61,754 nucleotides of DNA from Nitrospinota bacterium (lineage in GTDB: Bacteria > Nitrospinota > Nitrospinia > JACRGO01). Below are positions 17,094 through 25,504 of the stretch, piece by piece. Made by a program: the position numbers and the translations under genes. Every line of letters begins with the position of its first letter. Position 1 is the stretch's first letter. A model generated the notes under the pieces. It had not been told where the DNA came from. It was given only the letters and a program-made list of their open reading frames with translations, and did not search any database. The stretch lies in contig JACRGO010000042.1 of NCBI GenBank assembly GCA_016212295.1, forward strand, positions 1 to 61,754. Reading direction: 5' to 3'.

Positions 17094-19130
17094 ATGGCCA
17101 TCAACCACAAAAGATCGCTTCAGGATATCCTGAATTGGGCGGAATCCTTCACAGGCATAGGGATTTGCGTCAAGAACGGTGAAGGCGGCTTGGTCTGCCA
17201 AAGTCCGGGATTTGGACAAAAGGGAGAGATAATTCCCCCGGCGGACCGGACCTTCCGGCCTGACATCGGGAAGGATTCCCCGGAGTGGAAAATTTCCTTT
17301 GATCCGCAACCGGACGGCCCCTTGCCGGACAGAATCCGCGACTTCATCAACGCCTCCTTTTCCCATGTAATTTTTCAGGAGAGGTCCATTGAGTCCTTGA
17401 GCCGGGAAGTAGTGGAGAGCTATGGGGAGATCAATCTCTTTTATAAGCTCAGCGAGACCCTTCTGGATATAACGGATATCCAGAAAATCTGCCGGAACAT
17501 TCTGGACCAGGCCCTGGAGCGTATTCCTTCCCTTAAGGGGTCCATTCTTCTCCTGAAGCCGGAAGACGGACATTTGGATTTGGCAGCGGCCCAGGGCGAT
17601 GGACTGGAGGAAAAAGTAGGGGATGATTTTTTTTGCGCAATAAAAGGCTGCATCCTTGAAACCATATTGGAAACAAAGAAGCCGCTTTTCACTAACAATT
17701 TGGCCGGCCTTTCCATGACCGCCGGACATGAGTGCAGCCAATTGTTGGGCAGCCACTCCGTCCTGGCGGTCCCGCTGCCGATGCCTTCCGAACCGGGCAG
17801 GGACCTGCCTAAAGAGTTTTTAGGGATGATCGTCCTTTCCGACAAGAAAGCGAACGGGCACGGGTTTACGTCCCCCGACCTTAAACTCCTTTTGTCCCTT
17901 GCCTCCCAGGCCGCGCTGTCCATTACCCATTCCAAGACCCTGGCAAAGGTGCAGTCCTCGAAAAAAGCGCTGGAGGAGACTTACAACGAATTGATGCGCA
18001 CTTATGAAAGCCTTCAAAAACACGCGTCCTTGAACGAGCAGATCAACCAAATCAGCAAGCGCATACACGCCACTCAAAATATCCGCTCCATCTTCAGCGC
18101 CCTCGCGGATTACTCCAAGAACCTCCTCAGGGCCGAATTCGGCCTGGCGGTGTACAAGAAGGAGGATGAATCCATCGAATTGCACGCCACCTCTGGATTC
18201 AAGGAACACGGTAAAATAAAGGAGCTTTCAGGAAACCTGAGGCCGGGGCATTTCAGGAACATCCTGGAAACAGGGAAAAGCCTTTCCTTTTGTGAAACCC
18301 TGGACGGGGGCCTCGATTTGGGCCTGGGCCTGGAGGAAACCCCCATAAAGAGCTTTTTGGGTATTCCCATTTTTTACCACGGGGCGCCAAGGGGGATGAT
18401 CGCGGTTTTCAACAACGAAGGGACCGAGGGGTTTTCCGGGGACGATTTGGAACTGCTCAACAGCCTCGCGCTCCAGGCGTCCACGGTTTTGGAAAACGCC
18501 GCGCTCATAAATAAATTAAAGGTGGCCCAGCACACCACCATGATCAAGCTCGCGGAGTTGGCGGAAAAAAGGGACCCCGAGACCGGACTCCATCTGGAAA
18601 GGATGAGGCACTACAGCCGGGCCCTGGCCTTGACGCTTCGGGAAAATCCGAAATACCGGGAGGTCCTCACGGAGGATTTCGTGGAATCCATCTTTCAATC
18701 AAGTCCCTTGCATGACATAGGCAAAGTGGGGATACATGACTCCGTGCTCCTCAAGCCCGGAAAGTTGACCGATGAGGAATTCGAGGTGATGAAGACCCAT
18801 GCCCAGATCGGGGGAGAGATACTGGAAGGCCCTGATTTTTTGAAGATCGGACGCAACTTGGCCCTCTGCCATCATGAAAAATTCGACGGGAGCGGCTATC
18901 CCAAGGGATTAAAAGGAGATGAAATTCCCATCGAGGCCAGGATACTTTCCCTGGCCGATGTGTTTGACGCCCTGACGTCCCGAAGGGTTTATAAGGAACC
19001 ATTCCCATTCGATAAGGCGTATTCCATTATCATGCACGAAAAAGGCCGCGGCTTTGATCCAGACGTGGTGGAGGCATTCAATAACTGTTTGGAAAAATGC
19101 AAGGAAATCCAGGAGAAATATGGAGACTGA
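17094..19130 (+). CDS. GAF and HD-GYP domain signalling protein
   Basis: A 678-residue cytoplasmic protein. After an unassigned N-terminal region, GAF-like domains occupy about 125-290 and 320-480, joined by a coiled coil near 285-325. The C-terminal HD-GYP phosphodiesterase domain (about 485-670) has HLERMRHYSRAL, HDIGKVGI and HHEKFDGSGYPKGLKGDEIP, so the metal-binding and GYP residues are intact. The family hydrolyses cyclic di-GMP, and some members cGAMP. GAF domains would sense a ligand. The downstream receiver gene overlaps its stop, so the two are probably one module. The start has no clear ribosome site. Confidence 0.85.
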   Translation: MAINHKRSLQDILNWAESFTGIGICVKNGEGGLVCQSPGFGQKGEIIPPADRTFRPDIGKDSPEWKISFDPQPDGPLPDRIRDFINASFSHVIFQERSIESLSREVVESYGEINLFYKLSETLLDITDIQKICRNILDQALERIPSLKGSILLLKPEDGHLDLAAAQGDGLEEKVGDDFFCAIKGCILETILETKKPLFTNNLAGLSMTAGHECSQLLGSHSVLAVPLPMPSEPGRDLPKEFLGMIVLSDKKANGHGFTSPDLKLLLSLASQAALSITHSKTLAKVQSSKKALEETYNELMRTYESLQKHASLNEQINQISKRIHATQNIRSIFSALADYSKNLLRAEFGLAVYKKEDESIELHATSGFKEHGKIKELSGNLRPGHFRNILETGKSLSFCETLDGGLDLGLGLEETPIKSFLGIPIFYHGAPRGMIAVFNNEGTEGFSGDDLELLNSLALQASTVLENAALINKLKVAQHTTMIKLAELAEKRDPETGLHLERMRHYSRALALTLRENPKYREVLTEDFVESIFQSSPLHDIGKVGIHDSVLLKPGKLTDEEFEVMKTHAQIGGEILEGPDFLKIGRNLALCHHEKFDGSGYPKGLKGDEIPIEARILSLADVFDALTSRRVYKEPFPFDKAYSIIMHEKGRGFDPDVVEAFNNCLEKCKEIQEKYGD

Positions 19131-19500
19131 CGACGCCAAGGGCATACTGATAGTAGACGACGAGTTATGCATTGTCCACGCCCTCGCTTTTTTGTTCGAG
19201 GAGGCGGGTTATCGGGTTTTTCGCGCATCGAGCGCCGGTGAGGCCGAGGAAATTCTCGACAGGGAATGTCCCGGGCTGATCTTCCTTGACGTCAATATGC
19301 CTGAAAAGGACGGCTTTGCCCTATGCCGGGATATTCGCCGGAGGCCGGAGCTCAAGGACGTCCACATCATAATGCTTTCCGCCATGGGCCAGGAAATAGA
19401 CACAAAGCGCGGGCTGGAGGCCGGGGCCAATGAGTACATCACCAAGCCCTTTGAGCCTTCCCTGCTTCGCAAGAAAGCCAGGGAAATCCTGGGGTACTGA
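19120..19500 (+). CDS. Stand-alone response-regulator receiver domain
   Basis: A 126-residue single REC domain. The acidic pocket is VDDE near 12-15, the phospho-acceptor is D57 (FLDVNMPEKDG), the switch residues are MLSAMG with serine in place of the usual threonine, and K107 lies in ITKPF. With no output domain it probably works by protein contact. ATG 19120 lies inside the last codons of the HD-GYP gene and follows AGGAG, so translation is coupled. Confidence 0.85.
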   Translation: METDDAKGILIVDDELCIVHALAFLFEEAGYRVFRASSAGEAEEILDRECPGLIFLDVNMPEKDGFALCRDIRRRPELKDVHIIMLSAMGQEIDTKRGLEAGANEYITKPFEPSLLRKKAREILGY

Positions 19501-19501
19501 G

Positions 19502-19687
19502 CCATGCGGCATGGCCTCAACCCTGGTAATCCGGCAGCCTACGCTTTTTTCACTTAGAAAATTTTTCCTGCCTTCCTAAGAGAATACTCTAATAAGGAAT
19601 GCAGGAAACCAGGAGCCAGGAGCCAGAATATGCAAAAATTCGTAATTATTCAGGGTCTCATGCGCACTGAATAACTGCAAAAATTTT
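19502..19687. repeat. Family A fragment and CCAGGAGCCAGGAGCC inverted repeat
   Basis: GCCATGCGGCATGGCCTCAA at 19501-19520 is a degenerate family A copy directly after the receiver stop. AACCAGGAGCCAGGAGCC and AGAATA at about 19608-19630 face TATTCTGGCTACTGACTCCTGG at about 19694-19715, inside the lipA 3' end. No gene is seen. Confidence 0.7.
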
Positions 19688-20557
19688 TCATTTATTCTGG
19701 CTACTGACTCCTGGGTTCTTTTTTGTTCGTTTGAGAAAAATCACTCCAGCGTTGAAGGAGCTTCGGACAAATGGTCCTGAGGCCACGTGGAGAAATCCCA
19801 TCCCCTCTCCTATCTCCCTGTACTCCTCGAATCGTTCCGGGGGGACGTAGGCGGCCACTGGACGTTGTGATTTGCCAGGCTGCAGGTATTGTCCTATGGT
19901 CGCCACATCGCATCCCGCGGCCCTTAGATCTTTCAGCGCTTCAATAACCTCTTCATGGCTTTCCCCCAATCCTAGCATGATTCCGGATTTTGTTATCAGG
20001 GCCGGATTTCTTTCCTTTGCGCGTTTCAGGAGGTCAAGGGACCTATTATAATCAGACGAGGGGCGGACGGCAGGGTAAAGCCTTGGCACGGTCTCTATGT
20101 TGTGGTTGAAGACGTCCGGCCGCAGGCAGGTTTCCGGAAAAAAATCGGGGACCAGTATCTCGATGGTGGCCTGCGTCCTTTGCCGCAGCATTGATATGGT
20201 ATCGGCGTAATGGGAGGCCCCGCCGTCCGGGAGATCGTCCCGCGTGACCGATGTAATGACCACGTGTTTTAGTCGCAATTCCCCGGCCATCCTTGCCACC
20301 CGATGCGGTTCCTCCCTGTCCACCGGAAGGGGCGCGCCTTTATTCACGCCGCAAAAACCGCATGCGCGCGTGCATACGTCGCCAAGGATCATGAAGGTGG
20401 CCGTGGATCTGGAAAAACATTCATGGATATTCGGGCACGACGCCGATTCGCATACGGTGTGGAGCCGGAGCTCACGCAGCCTTTTTTTCAAAGCATGCGA
20501 TTTTCCGGAGGACGGAAAACTTTTTATCAGCCACGAGGGTTTTCTGGGAGAAGACAT
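19688..20557 (-). CDS. lipA: Lipoyl synthase LipA
   Basis: A 289-residue radical SAM enzyme that inserts two sulfurs into octanoyl groups to make lipoate on dehydrogenase complexes. The auxiliary cluster cysteines are in CESASCPNIHEC (CX4CX5C) near 35-46, and the radical SAM cluster is CTRACGFC near 62-69; the C-terminal family motif is GPFVRSSFNA. Length and motifs are standard. The stop lies within repeat-like DNA, so the last few residues (KKNPGVSSQNK) may be drifted. Confidence 0.95.
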   Translation of the reverse strand: MSSPRKPSWLIKSFPSSGKSHALKKRLRELRLHTVCESASCPNIHECFSRSTATFMILGDVCTRACGFCGVNKGAPLPVDREEPHRVARMAGELRLKHVVITSVTRDDLPDGGASHYADTISMLRQRTQATIEILVPDFFPETCLRPDVFNHNIETVPRLYPAVRPSSDYNRSLDLLKRAKERNPALITKSGIMLGLGESHEEVIEALKDLRAAGCDVATIGQYLQPGKSQRPVAAYVPPERFEEYREIGEGMGFLHVASGPFVRSSFNAGVIFLKRTKKNPGVSSQNK

Positions 20558-20574
20558 GGGTTGGCGAGCTTTTT

Positions 20575-20690
20575 TTCACCACAAAGACACCAAGCGCGCA
20601 AAGAAAAAATTATAAAAAAGTTTGTGGCCTTGGTGTCTTTGCGGGGAATTCTTGGTTCTCTTGGTTGCGGCCACGTTGCGCTATGGTTTT
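20575..20690. repeat. Family E inverted repeat plus family A element
   Basis: ACCACAAAGACACCAAGCGC at about 20579-20598 faces CTTGGTGTCTTTGCGGGG at about 20630-20647. A reverse-oriented family A element follows at about 20658-20686 (CTTGGTTGCGGCCACG ... GCGCTATGG). The rest of the 20558-20980 gap is AT-rich and holds the fliK promoter. Confidence 0.75.
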
Positions 20691-20927
20691 AAAAAAATCA
20701 TAACGGCGGCAAGCCCGGGAAGTCAAGGAAGGGGACGCGCAAAGACCACAAAATTTTTAAAAAATTTCAAAAATATGAATATTTTACCGATAAGCTGAAT
20801 ACTGGAGTTTTCTTCCCGTCCGCATAGGAAACAATTTCCCCTTTTCCCCTTCTCTTCAATAGTATTTCTTCCCCCTTAATTTGCCTAACTGTTTGTTTTT
20901 TAAGCGTTTTTGGAGTTGCGCCATATT

Positions 20928-20944
20928 TTGGCACGAGAGATGCT
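20928..20944 (+). promoter_or_regulatory. Sigma-54 promoter for fliK-flgD-flgE
   Basis: TTGGCACGAGAGATGCT matches the -24/-12 consensus: GG at 20930-20931 and GC at 20942-20943 are 12 bases apart, as required. It lies 37 bases before the fliK start. Sigma-54 control of middle flagellar genes is common. This is a sequence match only. Confidence 0.75.
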
Positions 20945-20980
20945 TATAACAGGACAAGTCAAAAACTTTTAGAAAGGCAG

Positions 20981-22831
20981 GTGAGACAGGCTTTGAATAC
21001 CAACTCAATACAACTCGAAAGCGCCGCTAACCTTTTAAATTTTTCCGCTAACTTGAATCAGGTCCAGAACATTGCCGGGGACCAAAAGTTTGATCAGGTG
21101 TTCCGGGAGGTTTCTCAAAAACCGCTGGCTTCTCCTCAAGAGCCCAAAAAGGCCAGTTCCATGGAGAAGGCCGGTTCCGCTCAAGGCCAGGGAAATTCCA
21201 AGGCCGCGGAAACAGAAACCAGCAAACCGGATCAAGCGGTTTCCAGGAAACAGCCTGAAACGGATAATAAAGGTAGCGAGATTGCGGCAGCAGCCGATTC
21301 CGCTGGACCGGAAAAAAAGGATTTGCCGGAAGCGGAATCCGCCAATAACGTGGAAACCAATCCAGCGGACGCGCAGGCGGGCATTTCAAGCGTTGACCAA
21401 GGAATTATCCTGGCGGCTGGAGCCGCTGAGGCCTTGAAAGCCGCCTTGATGCTGCAATCAGACGCAAACGCCGCGAACGGCGTCATGAACGCCAGCGCCG
21501 ATATTAATTCCCTGTTGACGGAACCTGGAAAGGCAATGGCTTCTTTCATTAATAATAATGAGCAATCCGGCAGCGCACAGGGAATAATGCCTCAAGACGT
21601 TTTGCAGAGTCCTTCTCAAACCCAGGAGGCGGCTATTGAATCCGCGAACAACGTGAATCAGCAATTGGCGGAAGTTCTTTCCTCCGCCACGCCGGCCGAG
21701 ACCGCTTCTTCCCTTGAGAAAACCCTTGCTCCAGATTCAACCGGATTGAATGCCATGGGCATTGACAGCCGGACCCGGCAAGCGGATATGGCCGCTTCGT
21801 CCCAGGCGGAAGACGCCATTAATCAAAGCCAGGCGGAAGCGTCAAAGGCCAAGAGTGATGCTGCGCAGGTTGTGGACGCGGCTAACGCCCAGGCCAAGGT
21901 TGATTCAGGGCAGGCTATTAATAACTCTCAAGCGGCTGCCGAGGCCAACAAGGGCCAAGAAGCAGCCCTGCCTGCCGTAGCAGCGCAATCTTCAAGCAAG
22001 GAAATCTTCAAGGTGGATCCTAAAGCGGAGCCTGTGAAGGGTCCCGATCCGCTGAAGCAAAAATCACTGGAACATTTAACAAAGCAGGTCCAACCGGAAT
22101 CCTCATTGCAAAAAAACACGGATGGGGAAAATTCCGGCGGAAATGTTTTTTCCATGAATGCCTTGAAGCGGCCGGAGAAAACGGAAAATTCACTGGACCC
22201 CGGAGCAGGCAAAATTGAGTTTCAGTCCTTTGCGGTTCAGGAAAATGCCGTAAACCAGCCAACAACGGAACCGGCCCCAACCGCCAATACATTGGGGACA
22301 GCCTCCGTAACTGGCGAGATCCGGCGGGGGGACTTTCATGCTTCGCATCTCTCGGAAAAGGCCGCCATGAAGGGCGAAATAAAGCCACAGGAGGTTTTTG
22401 AGAGGTCGGTCCTGGACCAGATAGTTTCCAAGGCGTCCCTTATCAACCGGAACGGACAAAATGAGATGCGGATTCAACTCGATCCGCCCTCCCTGGGAAC
22501 CATAAAGGTCCAGGTTTCCGTTGCCGGTGACAATGTGACCGCGAAGTTAATGACGGACAACTCCATCGCCCGTGATATTCTGGAAAAGAACATCCATCAG
22601 CTCAGGGACAGTTTTTCCGAGCAGGGTTTGAAGGTGCAGCAGATGTCGGTCCATGTTGGAAACGATCCAAGGCAGCAGGCAGCGGACCATTTCCGGCCCT
22701 TTTACATGGAAAAGGGTTTTTCCAGAATGAACTCAGCCGGGGCCGGGGAAGACGAGCAAATGAACCAGCCGGTCCTTTCCAGGAACGGCGCCGGGTATAG
22801 TGATAAAGGCGGCATCAGCGTTTTTGCGTGA
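20981..22831 (+). CDS. fliK: Flagellar hook-length control protein FliK
   Basis: A 616-residue protein with the FliK layout: a long low-complexity Ala/Ser/Gln/Asn-rich N-terminal ruler (about 1-470), then a conserved globular domain (about 480-575) with NEMRIQLDPPSLGTIKVQVS and LRDSFSEQGLKVQQMSVHVG. FliK is secreted through the flagellar export apparatus and sets hook length before the switch to filament export. The start is GTG 20981 after AAAGGCAG. It is the first gene of an operon with flgD and flgE, behind a sigma-54 promoter. The low-complexity part has clustered AAGGCC/GCGGCC codon repeats. Confidence 0.9.
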   Translation: MRQALNTNSIQLESAANLLNFSANLNQVQNIAGDQKFDQVFREVSQKPLASPQEPKKASSMEKAGSAQGQGNSKAAETETSKPDQAVSRKQPETDNKGSEIAAAADSAGPEKKDLPEAESANNVETNPADAQAGISSVDQGIILAAGAAEALKAALMLQSDANAANGVMNASADINSLLTEPGKAMASFINNNEQSGSAQGIMPQDVLQSPSQTQEAAIESANNVNQQLAEVLSSATPAETASSLEKTLAPDSTGLNAMGIDSRTRQADMAASSQAEDAINQSQAEASKAKSDAAQVVDAANAQAKVDSGQAINNSQAAAEANKGQEAALPAVAAQSSSKEIFKVDPKAEPVKGPDPLKQKSLEHLTKQVQPESSLQKNTDGENSGGNVFSMNALKRPEKTENSLDPGAGKIEFQSFAVQENAVNQPTTEPAPTANTLGTASVTGEIRRGDFHASHLSEKAAMKGEIKPQEVFERSVLDQIVSKASLINRNGQNEMRIQLDPPSLGTIKVQVSVAGDNVTAKLMTDNSIARDILEKNIHQLRDSFSEQGLKVQQMSVHVGNDPRQQAADHFRPFYMEKGFSRMNSAGAGEDEQMNQPVLSRNGAGYSDKGGISVFA

Positions 22832-22852
22832 TCAAATAAGGAGGTTAAAATA

Positions 22853-23518
22853 ATGATTGTTACGAAAAGCGCCGAGGTCGGCTCGGCGGCTACCACAACG
22901 GCGCAGACCGCCACCGCGAAAAAGTCCATGGGAAAAGATGATTTCATGAAGCTCCTGGTGGCCCAGTTGGAGCACCAAAATCCTCTGGAGCCGATGCAGG
23001 GAACGGAATTCACCGGCCAATTGGCCCAGTTCAGCACGGTGGAACAGATTTTCAAGATGAACGAGACCCTGCAGGGCATTAAGGATTCCAACAGCCAGTT
23101 GAATTCTTCCCTGGCCTTGAACATGATAGGCAAGCAAGTGGAAGCGGATGGAAACCAGGTCAGCCTGGGGAAGGCCGGTTCAAGCGCCCTCACCTTTAAT
23201 TTAGCGGACAAGGCCGCGAACGCGGATATCCTGGTCTACAATTCCGCCGGAGACTTCATAACAAAGATCACCCAGGAAAACCTCTCTGCTGGCAGGCACG
23301 AGGTGGTTTGGAATGGAAAAGACTCCCAGGGCGTCCGCGTAGCCGATGGAAATTACAACTTCCGCGTCACGGCAACTGACGCGGACGGCAAGGACGTGCA
23401 GGCAGCCACGTACACCAGGGGGACCATTGACGGGATCAGTTATGAAGGCAAGCAGGTCTACGCAACCATAGACAACAGGCGAATACCGGTGGAATCCATC
23501 ACCGAAATTAAACAATGA
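22853..23518 (+). CDS. flgD: Flagellar hook-cap assembly protein FlgD
   Basis: A 221-residue hook scaffolding protein. The conserved N terminus is GKDDFMKLLVAQLEHQNPLEPM near residues 24-45 with TGQLAQFSTVEQ just after. The C-terminal part has the FlgD Ig/TUDOR-like fold with GRHEVVWNGKDSQGVRVADG near 145-164. It caps the growing hook. It follows fliK by 21 bases with a strong AGGAGG site and precedes flgE by 25. Confidence 0.93.
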   Translation: MIVTKSAEVGSAATTTAQTATAKKSMGKDDFMKLLVAQLEHQNPLEPMQGTEFTGQLAQFSTVEQIFKMNETLQGIKDSNSQLNSSLALNMIGKQVEADGNQVSLGKAGSSALTFNLADKAANADILVYNSAGDFITKITQENLSAGRHEVVWNGKDSQGVRVADGNYNFRVTATDADGKDVQAATYTRGTIDGISYEGKQVYATIDNRRIPVESITEIKQ

Positions 23519-23543
23519 TTTGATTTAAAGGAGGCGCTTTAAA

Positions 23544-24803
23544 ATGGGATTAGTTACTTCAATGTATTCGGGCGTGAGCGGCATCGCCGCCAACTCGCAC
23601 AATCTGGAGGTCATCAGCAACAATATCGCGAACGTGAACACCATAGGTTTTAAATCACAGAAGGCGGTTTTCTCGGATGTTCTGAGCACGGTGCTGCATA
23701 ACGGGTCAACCGCCATGCAGTTCGGACACGGCACCCAGATCAGCGCGATCAACTCCAGCTTCCAGCAAGGGTCCTTTGAAACAACCACTAACGCGACCGA
23801 CCTTGCCATTGACGGAAACGGGTTCTTTGTTGTAAACAACGGGCGGGGAAATGTTTACACGCGGTCCGGACAATTCAGGATCAGCAATCAGGGAAAACTG
23901 GTAAACCCGCAGGGCTACACCCTGCAAGGCTACACCATGAGCAACGGGGTCGCGGGAAACACGGTGGGAGACATTGACCTCACCGGCGTCCAGTCGAAGC
24001 CCCAGGCATCCACTACCTTCACCGCCGGGATCAGCTTGAATGCCGCCGCCACTGCCACGACCACTTTCAACACCCCGGTCACGCTGTATAATTCAGTTGG
24101 GCAACAGGTGATCATGAACATCACATTTACCAAGGTAGCAGGTTCCAACACCTGGACTTTCGCGCCGGCCTCGTCCGTTGGGACCGTGACAGTAGGCGGC
24201 GCGGCGTCAGGGACTGTCTCCTTTGACACCAGCGGGAACCTTGCCACCATTAACGGCGCCACGGTAGGCTCCGGGGCCGCGGAGCCGGTTTTTGCCTTTG
24301 ACTTCAGCACAGCGGACCCGCCAGCGGCCGCTATGTCCGTTACCTGGGACCTGCTTGACACCGCCGGCACAGCCACCAACGGAAAGGTGACAGGTTACTC
24401 AGCGCCTTCGAACAACAGCTCCCTGGTGCAGGATGGTTTTACCACCGGCGTATTGACAGGGCTGTCCGTTGATTCCAGCGGCATAGTCACGGGACTGTTC
24501 GACAACGGGCAAACCGAGCAGCTAAATCAGGTCGTTTTGGCTGATTTCCTTAATCCAGGGGGATTGACAAAACTGGGTATGAACATTTTCTCCGCTTCAG
24601 TGGAGTCAGGGGAAGCGACTCTTGGCACAGCCAGGACCGGCGGTTTTGGCGGTGTGCTTGGCGACACCCTTGAACTCTCCAACGTTGATCTGGCGTCAGA
24701 GTTTGTTAAGATGATCACGACTCAGCAGGCATACCAGGCCGCGGCGAGGACCATAACAACATCGGACGACCTCATGACAGAGGCCATCAATCTGAAACGG
24801 TAA
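23544..24803 (+). CDS. flgE: Flagellar hook protein FlgE
   Basis: A 419-residue hook subunit. The N-terminal rod helix is SHNLEVISNNIANVNTIGFK near residues 18-37, the C terminus ends SNVDLASEFVKMITTQQAYQ and AARTITTSDDLMTEAINLKR, and the middle is a Thr/Gly/Ala-rich beta domain of usual size. It is exported and forms the hook outside the cell. A good AAAGGAGG ribosome site precedes ATG 23544. It is the last gene of the operon, followed by a strong terminator. Confidence 0.95.
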   Translation: MGLVTSMYSGVSGIAANSHNLEVISNNIANVNTIGFKSQKAVFSDVLSTVLHNGSTAMQFGHGTQISAINSSFQQGSFETTTNATDLAIDGNGFFVVNNGRGNVYTRSGQFRISNQGKLVNPQGYTLQGYTMSNGVAGNTVGDIDLTGVQSKPQASTTFTAGISLNAAATATTTFNTPVTLYNSVGQQVIMNITFTKVAGSNTWTFAPASSVGTVTVGGAASGTVSFDTSGNLATINGATVGSGAAEPVFAFDFSTADPPAAAMSVTWDLLDTAGTATNGKVTGYSAPSNNSSLVQDGFTTGVLTGLSVDSSGIVTGLFDNGQTEQLNQVVLADFLNPGGLTKLGMNIFSASVESGEATLGTARTGGFGGVLGDTLELSNVDLASEFVKMITTQQAYQAAARTITTSDDLMTEAINLKR

Positions 24804-24862
24804 TAGCTCATGGTAAGCGTTTTTTAACCTGTCTTTTGAGTTTATCATGGTTCAGGCTTAAG

Positions 24863-24934
24863 GACCTGAGGCCAGGCGCGGGGACCGGGAAAATTATTTC
24901 CGGCCCGACATGCCCGGCCTCAGGTCTTTTTTTT
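24863..24934 (+). terminator. Rho-independent terminator after flgE
   Basis: GACCTGAGGCC at 24863-24873 pairs perfectly with GGCCTCAGGTC at 24916-24926, and eight T bases follow. The loop itself can fold further around GGGACCGGG / CCGGCCC. Confidence 0.9.
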
Positions 24935-24961
24935 GTGGCCGCCGCGCAAGTTGCGAACCAT

Positions 24962-25042
24962 GTAATGGAATTTTATAATTATTGAAATGTATATTCCATT
25001 ACGTTCAGAAATTTATTTTGATCGCGTCCGTACCTCGCTATG
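24962..25042. repeat. Small inverted repeat and degenerate family A element
   Basis: GTAATGGAAT (24962-24971) and ATTCCATTAC (24993-25002) face each other. A reverse family A copy, AAATTTATTTTGATCGCG at about 25009-25026 then TACCTCGCTATG, ends in the ATG at 25040 that starts the next gene. Confidence 0.7.
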
Positions 25043-25504
25043 AATTACCACGGATATACCTTAATAATACACATCGCCTCGGCCTCGGCTTTCGCCATGG
25101 CCATGATCATCATGCAACTGGTTGTGGCGAACGTGATGAAGCGGATTCCGGATAGCCCCGGAAAAAAGGACGCCTCTCTTTTCATACAAAAAAAATGGCA
25201 TCCGGTAGTGGACGGCATAATCATTGCCGTCGGGGCCTCGGCTGCGGTCCTGGCCGCTTCAAGCTGGGGGGTAATACAATCAAGTCCGATCTTGTCAGCC
25301 AAGGCGGCCTTCGGTTCAGCGGCCCTCTGCTCGGCATACGCCAATCATTTCGTGTTCCGGTACTGGAAAAGGGGGCTTAGCGCGTCTGGAAAAAATCCGG
25401 GCCTTCTGAAAAAACTTGGAAAGACCACCGCTGTCCTTGACAAGACGGCCCTAGTCTGCGGAGTTATCACGGTTTGCCTCGGCTGGCATTGGGGGCATGG
25501 TTAG
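25040..25504 (+). CDS. Small multi-pass membrane protein
   Basis: A 154-residue protein with about four hydrophobic helices: near residues 5-30 (HIASASAFAMAMIIMQLVVA), 57-75, 85-105 and 133-150. A histidine-bearing loop (KKWHPVVDG) and a C-terminal WHWGHG are notable and could bind haem or metal. I do not recognise the family. Its ATG is the last three bases of a family A element, so the true start could be different. It overlaps the next gene by 8 bases. Confidence 0.6.
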   Translation: MNYHGYTLIIHIASASAFAMAMIIMQLVVANVMKRIPDSPGKKDASLFIQKKWHPVVDGIIIAVGASAAVLAASSWGVIQSSPILSAKAAFGSAALCSAYANHFVFRYWKRGLSASGKNPGLLKKLGKTTAVLDKTALVCGVITVCLGWHWGHG

